Assembly (NCBI RefSeq): GCF_016901135.1
Contig: NZ_JAFEVL010000024.1
Location: forward strand, 1 to 64,000
Origin: Martinezella lusitana
Lineage (GTDB): Bacteria > Pseudomonadota > Alphaproteobacteria > Rhizobiales > Rhizobiaceae
DNA length: 64,000 nucleotides
Reading direction: 5' to 3'
A model generated the notes under the pieces. That model had not been told where the DNA came from. It saw nothing but the letters and a program-made list of their open reading frames with translations, and did no database searches. How positions within the stretch are numbered: position 1 is the stretch's first letter; every line of letters begins with the position of its first letter. Positions 46,076-55,444 of the stretch are shown piece after piece. A program made the position numbers and the translations under genes.

Positions 46076-46330
46076 ATGGCTATCCCCGATTACGCACGCT
46101 TGAATTTCGACACGCTGCTTCGCGCCGCGTCCGATGGCAATCTCGCTCTCATGGAATGCCTTGATGCCGCCACACGCGAGCCGCGTTACGTGCCCTGCGC
46201 CGTCGGCCGCAGTGACGGCGAATGCGCCTTCACGCCGTTTGGCCATCTTGCCGAAGGCAATCCCTACGATGCCTATCTGCCGCCCGATCCCGATGATCCG
46301 ACTGGCTTCCTCGTAAGCCCGACGACCTAG
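46076..46330 (+). CDS. Small plasmid protein, DUF6117-like
   Basis: The 84-residue acidic protein (MAIPDYARLNFDTLLRAASD) has CAVGRSDGECAFTPFGHLAE and a proline/aspartate-rich end. It resembles small DUF6117-type proteins on rhizobial plasmids. The function is unknown. GGAG precedes the ATG. Confidence 0.65.
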   Translation: MAIPDYARLNFDTLLRAASDGNLALMECLDAATREPRYVPCAVGRSDGECAFTPFGHLAEGNPYDAYLPPDPDDPTGFLVSPTT

Positions 46331-46459
46331 GCACTGACAATAGCCGGCGGTTTAAGCCAGCGATCCCCGATCCTGCCCTGGCTGCCCGATTTCGTTCCTC
46401 CGACCTTCGGCAGGACGCTGGGCTCCCCTGTTCTTTCCTCACTCTTGGAGCATCCTTCG

Positions 46460-49400
46460 ATGAATATCATCTCGCATTCCCAGATCGTCTCCACCTCTCC
46501 ACGTCCTGATATCAAAACGCGCACTGAAGCACTTATGGATGCTGGCGGTCAGATCACGCCGTTTCTGGAGCAAGGTAAAATCGTCACCACAGCTGACCTG
46601 CGGCAAATCATGACCGAGGTTTTCGGCGGCAGCGACGCCGAGGGCCTCTGGCTCTGGAAGGAGGCCTATGAGGCGGCTGAGATCGCCCAGGTCCTGTTTC
46701 TGCGTAAATTCCGCGGTGTCGTATCCGGAACCCAGTCGCCCCGAGCGACGCTCGCGATGCTGACGAAACTGGTAAACCTCGTGCCGACCCATACACGCCG
46801 ATCCGAAGAGAGCCAGGCACGTCAGCAATTCTCGACCCCGATCCCGCTTGCCTATGTCGCATCTCGTGCTGCCGGCATCATAGCCGCTGACGTGGTGCTC
46901 GAGCCGTCGGCTGGGACCGGCATGCTGGCGATCTTTGCGGAGCTCGCAGGCGCTCGCTTGGCGCTCAACGAATATGCGGTGGTCCGACACTCGCTGCTGG
47001 GGCGGCTCTTCGCCGGCGTTTCGGCCTCCCAACACGATGCCGCGCATATCGACGATTACCTCGACCGATCCATTCGGCCGACCGTGGTGCTGATGAACCC
47101 GCCTTTCTCAGCGGGCGTTCAAGTCGAAGGTCGCGTGGCTGATGCCGCCTGGCGGCATCTGGCCTCCGTGTTCGCGCGGCTTGCTCCCGGTGGGCGGTTG
47201 GTCGCGATCACTGGTGCGGGCCTTTCTCCCGACAATCCCGCATGGCGGGACGCTTTTGTGCGGCTGCAGGAGAAGAGTACGGTCCTGTTCAGCGCGGCGA
47301 TTGGGGGCAGCATCTACACCCGTCATGGAACGACAATGAAAACGCGCCTGATCGTGATCGACAAGATTCCGGCTGACGATCCGTTGAAGCTTGTGACGTC
47401 GAGCGGCACTGCGCACGATCTGGAAACACTGCTCACCTGGATCACCCGCCTTCCACCCCGCGCGCCTGCGGCGGCGCCTAATTCCATTGGTGCGCTCTCC
47501 AACGGTATCCTGCGCGCGCACACGATGCGTCCAGCAGCGGGTGCCAAACCGTTGCATCGCCTCGCGGTCGGCGGGCAGGCGAAGCCTTCACCCATGGCCC
47601 GTCCTGCTCCCGTCGATGATGAGATCATTGAACTCTCCTACGAACTGCACGATGCTGCTGCGCCGGACCATATTGGCGCCGCCGATGGTCTCTACGAGCC
47701 CTATCGGCTGCAGTCGATCCACATCCCCGACGCAAAGCCCCATCCCGACACGCTGGTCGAATCCCTTGCCATGGCATGCGTCGCACCGCCGAAACCGACC
47801 TATCGTCCGCACCTGCCGAAGCGCATCGTCATCAGCGGCGATCTCTCGGATGCCCAGCTCGAGAGCGTCATCTATGCCGGCGAAGCCCATTCCGGCTATC
47901 TCGCCGGCTACTGGAATGTCGATGCCTCCTTCGACAACCTGAAGGCTGTCGCGCCTAACATCGACCACGCCGTCCGCTTCCGTCGCGGCTGGTTCCTCGG
48001 TGATGGCACGGGCGCGGGCAAGGGCCGCCAGGCCGCCGGCATCATCCTCGACAATTGGCTCAAAGGCCGCCGTCGCCATGTCTGGATTTCGAAGTCCGAC
48101 AAGCTGATCGAGGACGCCCAGCGTGACTGGGGTGCGCTGGGCCAGGAAAAGCTGCTGGTGACCCCGCTGTCGCGGTTCCGCCAGGGCAGCCCGATCAAAC
48201 TGGAAGAAGGCATCCTCTTTACGACCTTCGCGACGCTGCGCACCGACGAGCGGGAAGGCAAACGCTCGCGCGTCCAGCAGATGGTCGACTGGCTCGGCGT
48301 CGATTTCGACGGCGTGATCGTCTTCGACGAAGGCCATGCGATGGCAAACGCAGCCGGCGGCAAGTCCGACCGCGGCGACAAGGCGGCGTCGCAGCAGGGC
48401 AGGGCAGGCCTTCGTCTGCAGCGCGCACTGCCGGATGCCCGCGTCGTTTACGTTTCGGCGACCGGCGCCACGGACGTCGAATCGCTGGCCTATGTCGAAC
48501 GGCTCGGTCTCTGGGGCAGCGCCGACTTTCCCTTCCCGACGCGCTCCGAATTCATCGCGGCGATCGAGGACGGCGGCGTCGCCGCCATGGAGGTGCTGGC
48601 GCGCGACCTGAAAGCCATGGGCCTCTACGCATCGCGGTCGCTCTCCTTCGAAGGCGTGGAATACGAAATCCTCGAGCACGAGCTGACCGAGGAACAGGTT
48701 CGCATCTACGACTCCTATGCTGAGGCCTTCCAAGTCATCCACAATCACCTGGACGCCGCAATGGAGGCATCCGGTATAACCGGCAAATCCGGGACATTGA
48801 ACAAAAACGCTAAGGCCGCCGCACGCTCGGCCTTCGAAAGCTCGAAGCAGCGCTTCTTCAATCATCTTCTGACCTCGATGAAGACGCCGGCCCTTCTGAA
48901 AGCGACCGCTGCAGATCTGAAAGAGGGTCACGCTGCGATCGTCCAGCTCGTCTCGACGGGCGCGGCTTTGACCGAGCGCCGGCTGGCACAGATCCCGACC
49001 GAGGAATGGGGCGATCTGCAGGTCGACGTGACGCCGCGGGAATATGTCATCGACTATCTGATGTACTCCTTCCCGGTGCAGCTCTTCGAGGAATTCTCCG
49101 ACGCCGAGGGCAATCTCAGTTCCCGTCCCGTCCATGACGCAAACGGGAACCCGGTGATCTGCCGGGAGGCGGAACGTCGGCGCGACGAGCTAGTGGAAAC
49201 CTTGGGTAGCCTGCCGGCGATCCCGACGGCGCTCGACCAGATCGTCCAGCACTTCGGAACCAGCCAGGTCGCCGAGATCACCGGCCGCTCGCGTCGCATC
49301 GTCCGCCGCGAGGACAGCACGTCCATCGCCCGCTATGCCGTGCAGAACCGGCCGGCCAGCGCCAATCTCGACGAGGCCCGCGCCTTCATGGACGACGATA

Positions 49401-50851
49401 AAGACATTCTGGTCTTCAGCGACGCCGGCGGGACCGGCAGATCCTACCACGCGGATCTCGCCGCCAAAAATCAGCGCCTGCGTCTTCACAACCTTCTGGA
49501 AGCGGGTTGGCGCGCCGACGTGGCGATCCAGGGTCTTGGGCGCAGCCATCGCACCAACCAGAAACAGCCGCCCCGGTTTCGGATGATCGCCACCAACGTC
49601 AAAGCCGAGCGGCGCTTCCTCTCGACCATCGCCAGACGTCTCGATACGCTCGGCGCCATCACCCGGGGGCAGCGTCAGACCGGCGGGCAGGGGATGTTTC
49701 GCAGCGAGGACAATCTCGAATCCCAATATGCCCGCGACGCGCTGCGGCAATTCTACGGACTGCTGTATGCCGGCAGGATCGAAGGCTGCTCGCTGGACAA
49801 GTTCGAAAGCATCACCGGCCTGTCGCTCACCTCGGAGGAGGGCGGACTGAAGGATGAACTGCCGCCGATCCAGACATTCCTCAATCGGATGCTGGCACTG
49901 ACCATCACCATGCAGAACCTGCTGTTCGAGGCCTTCGAGCAGCTGCTGGCCGCCCGCATCGAGGGGGCTATTGCCGCCGGCATCTATGACAAGGGCCTGG
50001 AGACGATCACCGCCGACAGCATGACAATCGCCGACCGGCGGCTGATCTACACGCATCCGGTCACCGGCGCGCAGTCGCACCTCTTGACCATCGAGCGCAG
50101 GGATCGCAATGCGCCGATGCTGCTCCATGATGTGCAGGCTCTGGTCGGTCGCGATCCCCGCGTGAAGCTGATGATCAACGGCAAGTCGGGGCGACCGGCG
50201 GTGATGGTGCCGACCCGTTCGATCATGCTGGACGATGGCTCGGTCCAGCCGCGCGTGTCGCTGATCCGGCCGATGGACGAGCTCCGGTTCGAGACCCGCC
50301 AGCTTGAAGAGACGTCCTGGGAGGAAGCCGACGAACAGGCCTTCGCCCTTGCCTGGAATACCGAGGTCGCCGCCGTGCCGGAATTCTCGACGTCGGTGAT
50401 GCATATCGTCACCGGACTGCTCCTGCCGATCTGGAAACTGCTGCCGCAGGATTTCTGCCGCATTCGTCGTCTGGAGACGGATGACGGCGAGCAGATCGTC
50501 GGCCGCGTCATCGCGCCCGACCGGCTGGCCGGCCTTTGCCGCAACTTCGGGATCGATCAGACGCAAGTATTGAGCGGCGACCAAGCCTGGACGGCGCTGG
50601 TCGACGGATCCTCGATCGTCGGCCTTGCCGGTGACGTGACGCTCCGCCGCGTCCGCGTCATGAACGAGTACCGAGTCGAACTAACCGGCTTTACCGACGG
50701 CATGCGCGACTGGCTGCGGTCGATCGGGCTGTTCTCCGAGATGATCAATTGGAAGCTGCGCTTCTTCGTGCCGGTGACAGATGAGGGCGCGGAGATCCTG
50801 TCGAAGCTGATGCAGCGTCATCGCCTCGTCGATGTCGCGCGCCGGTCCTGA
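46460..50851 (+). CDS. Strawberry-notch-like helicase with N6-methyltransferase domain
   Basis: The 1463-residue protein combines a methyltransferase-like region and a helicase. The first has motif I VLEPSAGTGMLAIFAEL near residue 146 and NPPFS near 212. The second has GDGTGAGKGRQAAGIILDNW near 514, DEGH near 622 and GLGRSHRTNQ near 1025. The helicase part belongs to the strawberry-notch (SNO) group found on phages and plasmids. Phage P1 DarB, an antirestriction protein, has a comparable methylase-helicase layout, so protection of incoming plasmid DNA is a plausible role. ATG 46460 has a GGAG upstream. Confidence 0.88.
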   Translation: MNIISHSQIVSTSPRPDIKTRTEALMDAGGQITPFLEQGKIVTTADLRQIMTEVFGGSDAEGLWLWKEAYEAAEIAQVLFLRKFRGVVSGTQSPRATLAMLTKLVNLVPTHTRRSEESQARQQFSTPIPLAYVASRAAGIIAADVVLEPSAGTGMLAIFAELAGARLALNEYAVVRHSLLGRLFAGVSASQHDAAHIDDYLDRSIRPTVVLMNPPFSAGVQVEGRVADAAWRHLASVFARLAPGGRLVAITGAGLSPDNPAWRDAFVRLQEKSTVLFSAAIGGSIYTRHGTTMKTRLIVIDKIPADDPLKLVTSSGTAHDLETLLTWITRLPPRAPAAAPNSIGALSNGILRAHTMRPAAGAKPLHRLAVGGQAKPSPMARPAPVDDEIIELSYELHDAAAPDHIGAADGLYEPYRLQSIHIPDAKPHPDTLVESLAMACVAPPKPTYRPHLPKRIVISGDLSDAQLESVIYAGEAHSGYLAGYWNVDASFDNLKAVAPNIDHAVRFRRGWFLGDGTGAGKGRQAAGIILDNWLKGRRRHVWISKSDKLIEDAQRDWGALGQEKLLVTPLSRFRQGSPIKLEEGILFTTFATLRTDEREGKRSRVQQMVDWLGVDFDGVIVFDEGHAMANAAGGKSDRGDKAASQQGRAGLRLQRALPDARVVYVSATGATDVESLAYVERLGLWGSADFPFPTRSEFIAAIEDGGVAAMEVLARDLKAMGLYASRSLSFEGVEYEILEHELTEEQVRIYDSYAEAFQVIHNHLDAAMEASGITGKSGTLNKNAKAAARSAFESSKQRFFNHLLTSMKTPALLKATAADLKEGHAAIVQLVSTGAALTERRLAQIPTEEWGDLQVDVTPREYVIDYLMYSFPVQLFEEFSDAEGNLSSRPVHDANGNPVICREAERRRDELVETLGSLPAIPTALDQIVQHFGTSQVAEITGRSRRIVRREDSTSIARYAVQNRPASANLDEARAFMDDDKDILVFSDAGGTGRSYHADLAAKNQRLRLHNLLEAGWRADVAIQGLGRSHRTNQKQPPRFRMIATNVKAERRFLSTIARRLDTLGAITRGQRQTGGQGMFRSEDNLESQYARDALRQFYGLLYAGRIEGCSLDKFESITGLSLTSEEGGLKDELPPIQTFLNRMLALTITMQNLLFEAFEQLLAARIEGAIAAGIYDKGLETITADSMTIADRRLIYTHPVTGAQSHLLTIERRDRNAPMLLHDVQALVGRDPRVKLMINGKSGRPAVMVPTRSIMLDDGSVQPRVSLIRPMDELRFETRQLEETSWEEADEQAFALAWNTEVAAVPEFSTSVMHIVTGLLLPIWKLLPQDFCRIRRLETDDGEQIVGRVIAPDRLAGLCRNFGIDQTQVLSGDQAWTALVDGSSIVGLAGDVTLRRVRVMNEYRVELTGFTDGMRDWLRSIGLFSEMINWKLRFFVPVTDEGAEILSKLMQRHRLVDVARRS

Positions 50852-50864
50852 TGGAGGCCTGCCC

Positions 50865-51899
50865 ATGCTGTCCGCCTCGGATCTGGCGGGCCGTCTCGCG
50901 CAAGACGCGGAGGCGGTCTGCCGTCACTATCTTTCCGCCGGCCGCCGCGCCGGCAACTACTGGCTCGTCGGCGACGTCGCCAACAGCAGGGGCCGGTCGC
51001 TCTATGTGCATCTGATCGGCCCGCGTGCTGGGCGGTGGACGGATGCGGCGACCGGTCAGTTTGGTGACCTGCTCGATCTCGTCCGCGAGGCCTGCGGTCT
51101 CGTGGACTTCCGTGACGTTGCCGAGGAGGCGCGCCATTTTCTCAGTCTGCCCCAACCCGAACCGGTGTCGGACCTCAGGGGCGACGTCGGTGATGGCCCT
51201 CCGGCCGAGCGGCCGGCGACGGAGCGGGCACGACGGCTGTTTCGAATGACGGAGCCGTTGGCGGGTACGCTCGCCGACATCTATCTGCGCGAACGCGGCA
51301 TTCTGCGGGCGTCCGCCCATGGCGCGCTGCGTTTCCATCCGTCGTGCTACTATCGCGATCTCGTCACTGCTCGGACGACCAGCTTTCCGGCTCTCATTGC
51401 GGCAGTGACCGATGCGGCCGGAGCCATCACCGGCGTGCATCGCAGCTGGCTCGATCCCGACGGCGTCGGCAAGGCCAAGGTGGACGATCCGCGCCGTGCT
51501 CTCGGTGGGTTGCTCGGTAATGGCGTCCGTTTCCGCTATCCCGTTACCGATCCTGTACCGGTCCTGGCAGCGGGCGAGGGCCTCGAGACCATGCTGTCGC
51601 TCTCACATGTGATGCCAGGCATGCCGATGGTCGCCGCCCTGACGGCCAATCATCTTGCGGGCTTCCACTTCCCGCCCGGATGCCGGCGTATCTATATCGC
51701 GGCCGACGCGGATGCCGCAGGCCGGCATGGGATCGAGGGATTGAGCCGACGGGCGCAGGCGCACGGGATCCTGCCGTTGGTGCTGTCGCCGGAACTAGGC
51801 GACTTCAACGATGATCTGCGCCGGCTGGGTCCCGACCGGCTGACAGCAAGCCTCAGGGCTCAACTCACTCCGGAAGATGCGGTGGCCTTCCTGCCCTGA
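50865..51899 (+). CDS. Toprim-domain protein (primase-like, DUF7146-type)
   Basis: The 344-residue protein has an N-terminal region with YWLVGDVANSRGRSLYVHL, then GRWTDAATGQFGDLLDLV, and a C-terminal Toprim domain with GEGLETMLS near residue 237 and IYIAADADAAGRHG near 278. Toprim proteins of this type are primase-like. It overlaps nothing and starts 13 bases after the helicase gene stop, with GGAGG upstream of ATG 50865. It probably works with the helicase in DNA processing. Confidence 0.85.
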   Translation: MLSASDLAGRLAQDAEAVCRHYLSAGRRAGNYWLVGDVANSRGRSLYVHLIGPRAGRWTDAATGQFGDLLDLVREACGLVDFRDVAEEARHFLSLPQPEPVSDLRGDVGDGPPAERPATERARRLFRMTEPLAGTLADIYLRERGILRASAHGALRFHPSCYYRDLVTARTTSFPALIAAVTDAAGAITGVHRSWLDPDGVGKAKVDDPRRALGGLLGNGVRFRYPVTDPVPVLAAGEGLETMLSLSHVMPGMPMVAALTANHLAGFHFPPGCRRIYIAADADAAGRHGIEGLSRRAQAHGILPLVLSPELGDFNDDLRRLGPDRLTASLRAQLTPEDAVAFLP

Positions 51900-52231
51900 T
51901 GAGGCTTGTCGGAAGGAGCACAGGCGGGATTGCTGCAGCGCGGGTGAGAGGACGGTCCGTGGTGCCGGCTCCCCGTGTGAATGCGCGCCCGCGGGCCTGC
52001 TGAGAGGCGACCCTTATCACGCGGGCCTCCGGGCCTTCAGCGGGTCGGTCGGGTTTCTTCCCCTGCCGGCCGCAGGCGCGGCCCGTCATTCCTCGCGGAT
52101 CAAGAAACTCTCCCTCCGCCGCCCGGCGCTTCGCTGGGCCGCTGCGCTTCACTTGCGGTTCCGGCCTCGGCCCGCGTGACCGGGTTCGCCGTCAGGCCGC
52201 GAGAGGCGCGGCCCACGAAACGGAGACCATC
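51900..52231. other. GC-rich leader region of the DUF2493 gene
   Basis: No gene seen in these 332 bases. The sequence is very GC-rich with short inverted repeats such as GGCCGC/GCGGCC near 52195-52213, resembling other leaders in this cassette. Confidence 0.4.
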
Positions 52232-53173
52232 ATGGACCTGATCCTTCACCCCGACGACGGCTTCGAGCCCCATCACGCTTCCTCTCCGACCGACAGCTTC
52301 ATCTACGAGATGCAGGTCTTCGGCTATCGCCCCTTCCAGGACGAGCCCGATCCGCGGCCATTGCCGGAGGAACCTCAGGTCCAGTCATCGATCACAACGA
52401 TCTTCGACGCCCTCGCCGAGATGCTCGGCGACACCCGCCTGGAGCCCGATCTCGAAGACCTGTTTTGGTCGATCCCCAATCTGTTCCATCGTGCCGGCGA
52501 GCGCATCCAGCGCGAGCTCGATCGCAACGAGGAGGCGCAGCGTACCGGCCAGCGCGAGCAGGACGGCTCGGAGGTCAAGAGTGTCGAGCTCGAGCGCCTC
52601 ATCGCCGAGGGCATCACGCTGTTGGAACGCCGCAACGCCTTCGAGTTCATGCGCGATGTTTCCGCCGATCTGTTCGAGGCGCAAACCGGGTCCGCCTGGC
52701 GGCCCCGCACTGGTTCCAAAGTGAACCATGCCAACATGACGGCGGCGATGATCGATAGCCGGGACTTCCTCTCCGCGCGGCGGCGCGCCGAGACCGAGGT
52801 GCTGATCCCCGCCGGCACCAAGATCGCCTTCTCCGGTGGCATGGACTACAATGATCATGAGCGGATCTGGGCCAAGCTCGATCAGGCGCATGCCAAGCAT
52901 GCCGACATGGTGCTGCTGCACGGCGGTTCGCCGAAGGGCGCCGACCGGATTGCTGCATGCTGGGCTGAAGCCCGCAAGGTGACGCAGATCACCTTCAAGC
53001 CGAATTGGACGAAACACGCCAAGGCCGCACCGTTTCGGCGCAATGACGATATGCTGTCGGTCATGCCCGCCGGATTGATCGTCTTTCCCGGAAACGGCAT
53101 CACAGGCAATCTCGCCGACAAGGCACGCCGGCTCGGCATTCCGGTCTGGCAGGCTTCAGGAGACGGTGCGTGA
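52232..53173 (+). CDS. DUF2493 (SLOG-like) protein
   Basis: The 313-residue protein has a helical N-terminal part (to about 190) and a C-terminal Rossmann-like DUF2493/SLOG domain with GTKIAFSGGMDYNDHERIW, then MVLLHGGSPKGADRIAACWA and GNGITGNLADKARRLGI. SLOG domains bind nucleotide-derived ligands. The function is unknown. GGAGA lies just before the ATG. Confidence 0.8.
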   Translation: MDLILHPDDGFEPHHASSPTDSFIYEMQVFGYRPFQDEPDPRPLPEEPQVQSSITTIFDALAEMLGDTRLEPDLEDLFWSIPNLFHRAGERIQRELDRNEEAQRTGQREQDGSEVKSVELERLIAEGITLLERRNAFEFMRDVSADLFEAQTGSAWRPRTGSKVNHANMTAAMIDSRDFLSARRRAETEVLIPAGTKIAFSGGMDYNDHERIWAKLDQAHAKHADMVLLHGGSPKGADRIAACWAEARKVTQITFKPNWTKHAKAAPFRRNDDMLSVMPAGLIVFPGNGITGNLADKARRLGIPVWQASGDGA

Positions 53174-53255
53174 GCGCCGTCTTCCCGGATACATGGAAAA
53201 GATGGAAAACATGGGAAAAATGGATTATATGGGAATCGAAGTGGAGATCTTTGCG

Positions 53256-53516
53256 ATGAAGCAGTTCACGACAGGCGACCTCAACAAGCAGATCGGCGAC
53301 GTTACCGATGCGGCAAGCCGCGAGCCGGTTGTTCTGACTCGCCACAAGAAGCCTCGCTTCGTGCTGATGAGCTACGATCACTATGAGCGCATGCGCACCG
53401 GTGGCGACCCCCGCCGCGCCTTTCATATCTCGGAAATGCCCGCCGAGCATGCGGAACTGTTCGACGAGGCGCTCGATCGGCTGGCGCGCGGCGAAGGCTA
53501 CGACGATGAGCCGTGA
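53256..53516 (+). CDS. Phd/YefM-type antitoxin
   Basis: The 86-residue protein (MKQFTTGDLNKQIGDVTDAA, then REPVVLTRHKKPRFVLMSYD) has the Phd/YefM DNA-binding fold, followed by an acidic toxin-binding tail. The start at 53256 has GGAG at proper spacing. Several in-frame ATGs upstream (53193-53231) would add a Met-rich extension and are probably not used. It overlaps the toxin gene by 11 bases. Confidence 0.82.
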   Translation: MKQFTTGDLNKQIGDVTDAASREPVVLTRHKKPRFVLMSYDHYERMRTGGDPRRAFHISEMPAEHAELFDEALDRLARGEGYDDEP

Positions 53517-53925
53517 ATTCCGACCCGGCGAGGTCATCTCCTATCCCTACCTCTGGGCTTGGCAGCAGCAGCGCGGTGAGACCGAAGGCCGCAAGCAGCG
53601 TCCCGTCTGCGTCGTCATCGCCATCCGCAATGCGGCCGATGGAAATACCCATCTGGCGCTTCTCGCCATCACCACCCAACCGCCGCAAACGGGTCGCGCC
53701 TCATTGGAGATCCCGGACATCGAGCGCAAGCGCGCGGGCTTAAGCGATCTGAAGCAGTGCTGGATCATGGTCGACGAATACAATTACGATATCGTCGAGC
53801 GCTCCTGGTATATTGAGCCCGGTCAGGACATCGTCGGCCGCTTCAGCAAACCCTTCATGGTGAAGATCGCCAGACTGTTTGCCGAGGCGCGCGGCCGAAC
53901 CGGCCGGGTCAACCGCCTCGACTGA
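53506..53925 (+). CDS. Probable toxin, PemK/MazF-like
   Basis: The 139-residue protein has PGEVISYPYLWAWQQQ and EGRKQRPVCVVIAIR near the N-terminus, like the MazF/PemK GxV...RPxxVV pattern, and ends in a helical IARLFAEARG. If active it would cleave RNA. It overlaps the Phd-type antitoxin gene by 11 bases, as typical toxin-antitoxin pairs do. Family placement is moderate. Confidence 0.65.
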   Translation: MSREFRPGEVISYPYLWAWQQQRGETEGRKQRPVCVVIAIRNAADGNTHLALLAITTQPPQTGRASLEIPDIERKRAGLSDLKQCWIMVDEYNYDIVERSWYIEPGQDIVGRFSKPFMVKIARLFAEARGRTGRVNRLD

Positions 53926-54389
53926 GACTTGCCGCATCCCCGCCGGGCGCTGGGGCGACATCCCTTGAAATCACGTGTGTCACGCGGTTGCGCTCCGCAG
54001 AACTGCAGTCGCGTCAGGAGAAGCCTGCGGTTCGAGCGTGATGCCGACCGAAGCCGTCTTTGACGATGAGGATGGGATCAGGACTGTGCCGATCTCTCGC
54101 GATGTGCCCGACTGGTTGACGGCCGGCGTCCGTTGACCCGAACACCACCAACGCATGTCACGAGCGCGGCACTCCGCGCGGCAGCAAACGGGCGCCACGG
54201 CGAGGTCTCCTGACGACGTCGCAATCAAAGACCATTCCCGTTCTTTATGTCGCCTTTCTAAGGGACCGGCCACGATCAGCGTCAACCCGCAAGGGGTTTC
54301 CCTTCGCTACGCTGCGGTGACGCCTGCGGCGCGGCCCCTTCTTCGGGCGCCATCGGGAATGGTCCCGATGCAACGAAGGAGACAATCCC
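53926..54389. other. Region between the TA pair and the DUF736 gene
   Basis: 464 bases with one possible small frame (53975-54136) and a GC-rich leader with hairpins just before the DUF736 gene (for example around 54342-54370, GGGA/TCCC pairs). No other gene is seen. Confidence 0.4.
53975..54136 (+). CDS. Possible small protein, 53 aa
   Basis: A frame from GTG 53975 ends in a protein-like acidic segment (VFDDEDGIRTVPISRDVPDW) and TGA at 54134-54136. An internal ATG at 54041 would give a 31-residue peptide. The composition looks coding, but there is no family match or clear ribosome site. Confidence 0.3.
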   Translation: MCHAVALRRTAVASGEACGSSVMPTEAVFDDEDGIRTVPISRDVPDWLTAGVR

Positions 54390-54713
54390 ATGGCTACCAC
54401 GATCGCAACTCTCACCGAAAAGACCGACGGCACTCTCGAAGGCGTCTTCGCCACCATACGGGTCAACGCCCCCATCGCCCTCGTGCCGAACGCCAACAAG
54501 GCGAGCGAAGAAGCCCCGGACTACCGCATTATCCACCGTAAGACCGGCTTTGAGATCGGCGCAGGCTGGAACCGCGTCTCCCGCCAGACCGGCGAAGAAT
54601 ACATCTCCACGAAGCTCGAAGCGCCCGAGATCGGCGTGATCTTCGGCAACGTCGCCCCAGCGCCCGGCGGCGAGCCCGGCAAGAAGGTCATCCTCTGGAA
54701 CAGCCCGGCCTGA
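54390..54713 (+). CDS. DUF736 family protein
   Basis: The 107-residue protein (MATTIATLTEKTDGTLEGVF start; IGVIFGNVAPAPGG near the end) is a DUF736 protein, common on plasmids of Rhizobiales and in conjugation-linked loci. Its function is not established. An AAGGAGA precedes the ATG. Confidence 0.88.
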   Translation: MATTIATLTEKTDGTLEGVFATIRVNAPIALVPNANKASEEAPDYRIIHRKTGFEIGAGWNRVSRQTGEEYISTKLEAPEIGVIFGNVAPAPGGEPGKKVILWNSPA

Positions 54714-54721
54714 ACCGGACC

Positions 54722-54745
54722 GCCGGCCCCGAAACCGGGGCCGGC
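54722..54745 (+). terminator. Hairpin after the DUF736 gene
   Basis: GCCGGCCCC pairs perfectly with GGGGCCGGC across a 6-base loop, with no T run. It sits between the DUF736 stop and the AAAGGAGG of the next gene. Confidence 0.5.
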
Positions 54746-54769
54746 CTCCCCATTCCAAAGGAGGCCGCC

Positions 54770-55102
54770 ATGAGCCGCTACACAATAACCGTCACCAGGA
54801 CCGCAGTCCGCCACGCCGACCCGGATGCCATTATCGGCTATGACCGCCCGCTTCAGACGTTCTTCCTCCAGGCATTTCCGGATGCCGGTGGCGAGGATCT
54901 CGAACTCTGGCTTGGCACTGACTTAAGGGAGTTCGAAACCCTGTCGCAACTGCGGTCCGCAGTGATCGCACGCGGTTTCGACTTCATACCCTTGGCATCT
55001 GGCATTCTTCACAAGCTGCTGGACGACCATGCCCGCGAAGCCCGTCATGCGGTTAGCGACACGATCATCCAGGATCTTCTCAACGGGACATCCGCCCGCT
55101 GA
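54770..55102 (+). CDS. Hypothetical protein, 110 aa
   Basis: Not recognised. It begins MSRYTITVTRTAVRHADPDA and has a helical C-terminus (ILHKLLDDHAREARHAVSD). A strong AAAGGAGG precedes its ATG and a strong terminator follows. It is likely a conserved small plasmid gene. Confidence 0.65.
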   Translation: MSRYTITVTRTAVRHADPDAIIGYDRPLQTFFLQAFPDAGGEDLELWLGTDLREFETLSQLRSAVIARGFDFIPLASGILHKLLDDHAREARHAVSDTIIQDLLNGTSAR

Positions 55103-55120
55103 CGCAATCCCAAAACGAAA

Positions 55121-55150
55121 ATAGCCCGGCACGGCGCCGGGCTATTTTTT
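55121..55150. terminator. Bidirectional Rho-independent terminator
   Basis: A 10-bp perfect stem (ATAGCCCGGC with GCCGGGCTAT), a 5-base loop and TTTTTT on the plus strand, with AAAA before it, make it usable in both directions. It separates the plus-strand cassette from the minus-strand HU gene. Confidence 0.85.
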
Positions 55151-55165
55151 GGCATGCTGACAAGA

Positions 55166-55444
55166 TTACTTGTTCAGCGCATCCTTCAGTGCCTTGGCCG
55201 GCGTAAAGGCTAGCTTCTTGGCCGCGGCAACCTTGATCGTCGCGCCGGTCGACGGGTTGCGAGCCTCGCGCTCCGGTGTCGCCTTCACCTTGAACTTGCC
55301 GAAGCCGGGGAGGCTTGTCTCGTTGCCGGCAACCGCGGCCTCGGTGATCGAAGCGATGACAGCTTCGACGATCGTCTTGGCCTGCACCTTTGTAAGGCTG
55401 TGGTCGGTTGCGATCTTGTCGGCGATTTCATTGGTCGTGGTCAT
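55166..55444 (-). CDS. HU-family DNA-binding protein
   Basis: The 92-residue protein (MTTTNEIADKIATDHSLTK) has the HU helices and the KVKATPEREARNPSTGATIK beta-arm region. HU proteins bend DNA and shape the nucleoid; a plasmid copy may aid replication or silence plasmid genes. It faces the upstream cassette across a bidirectional terminator. A dyad GCATCATCGTTGATGC lies in its upstream leader. Confidence 0.93.
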   Translation of the reverse strand: MTTTNEIADKIATDHSLTKVQAKTIVEAVIASITEAAVAGNETSLPGFGKFKVKATPEREARNPSTGATIKVAAAKKLAFTPAKALKDALNK

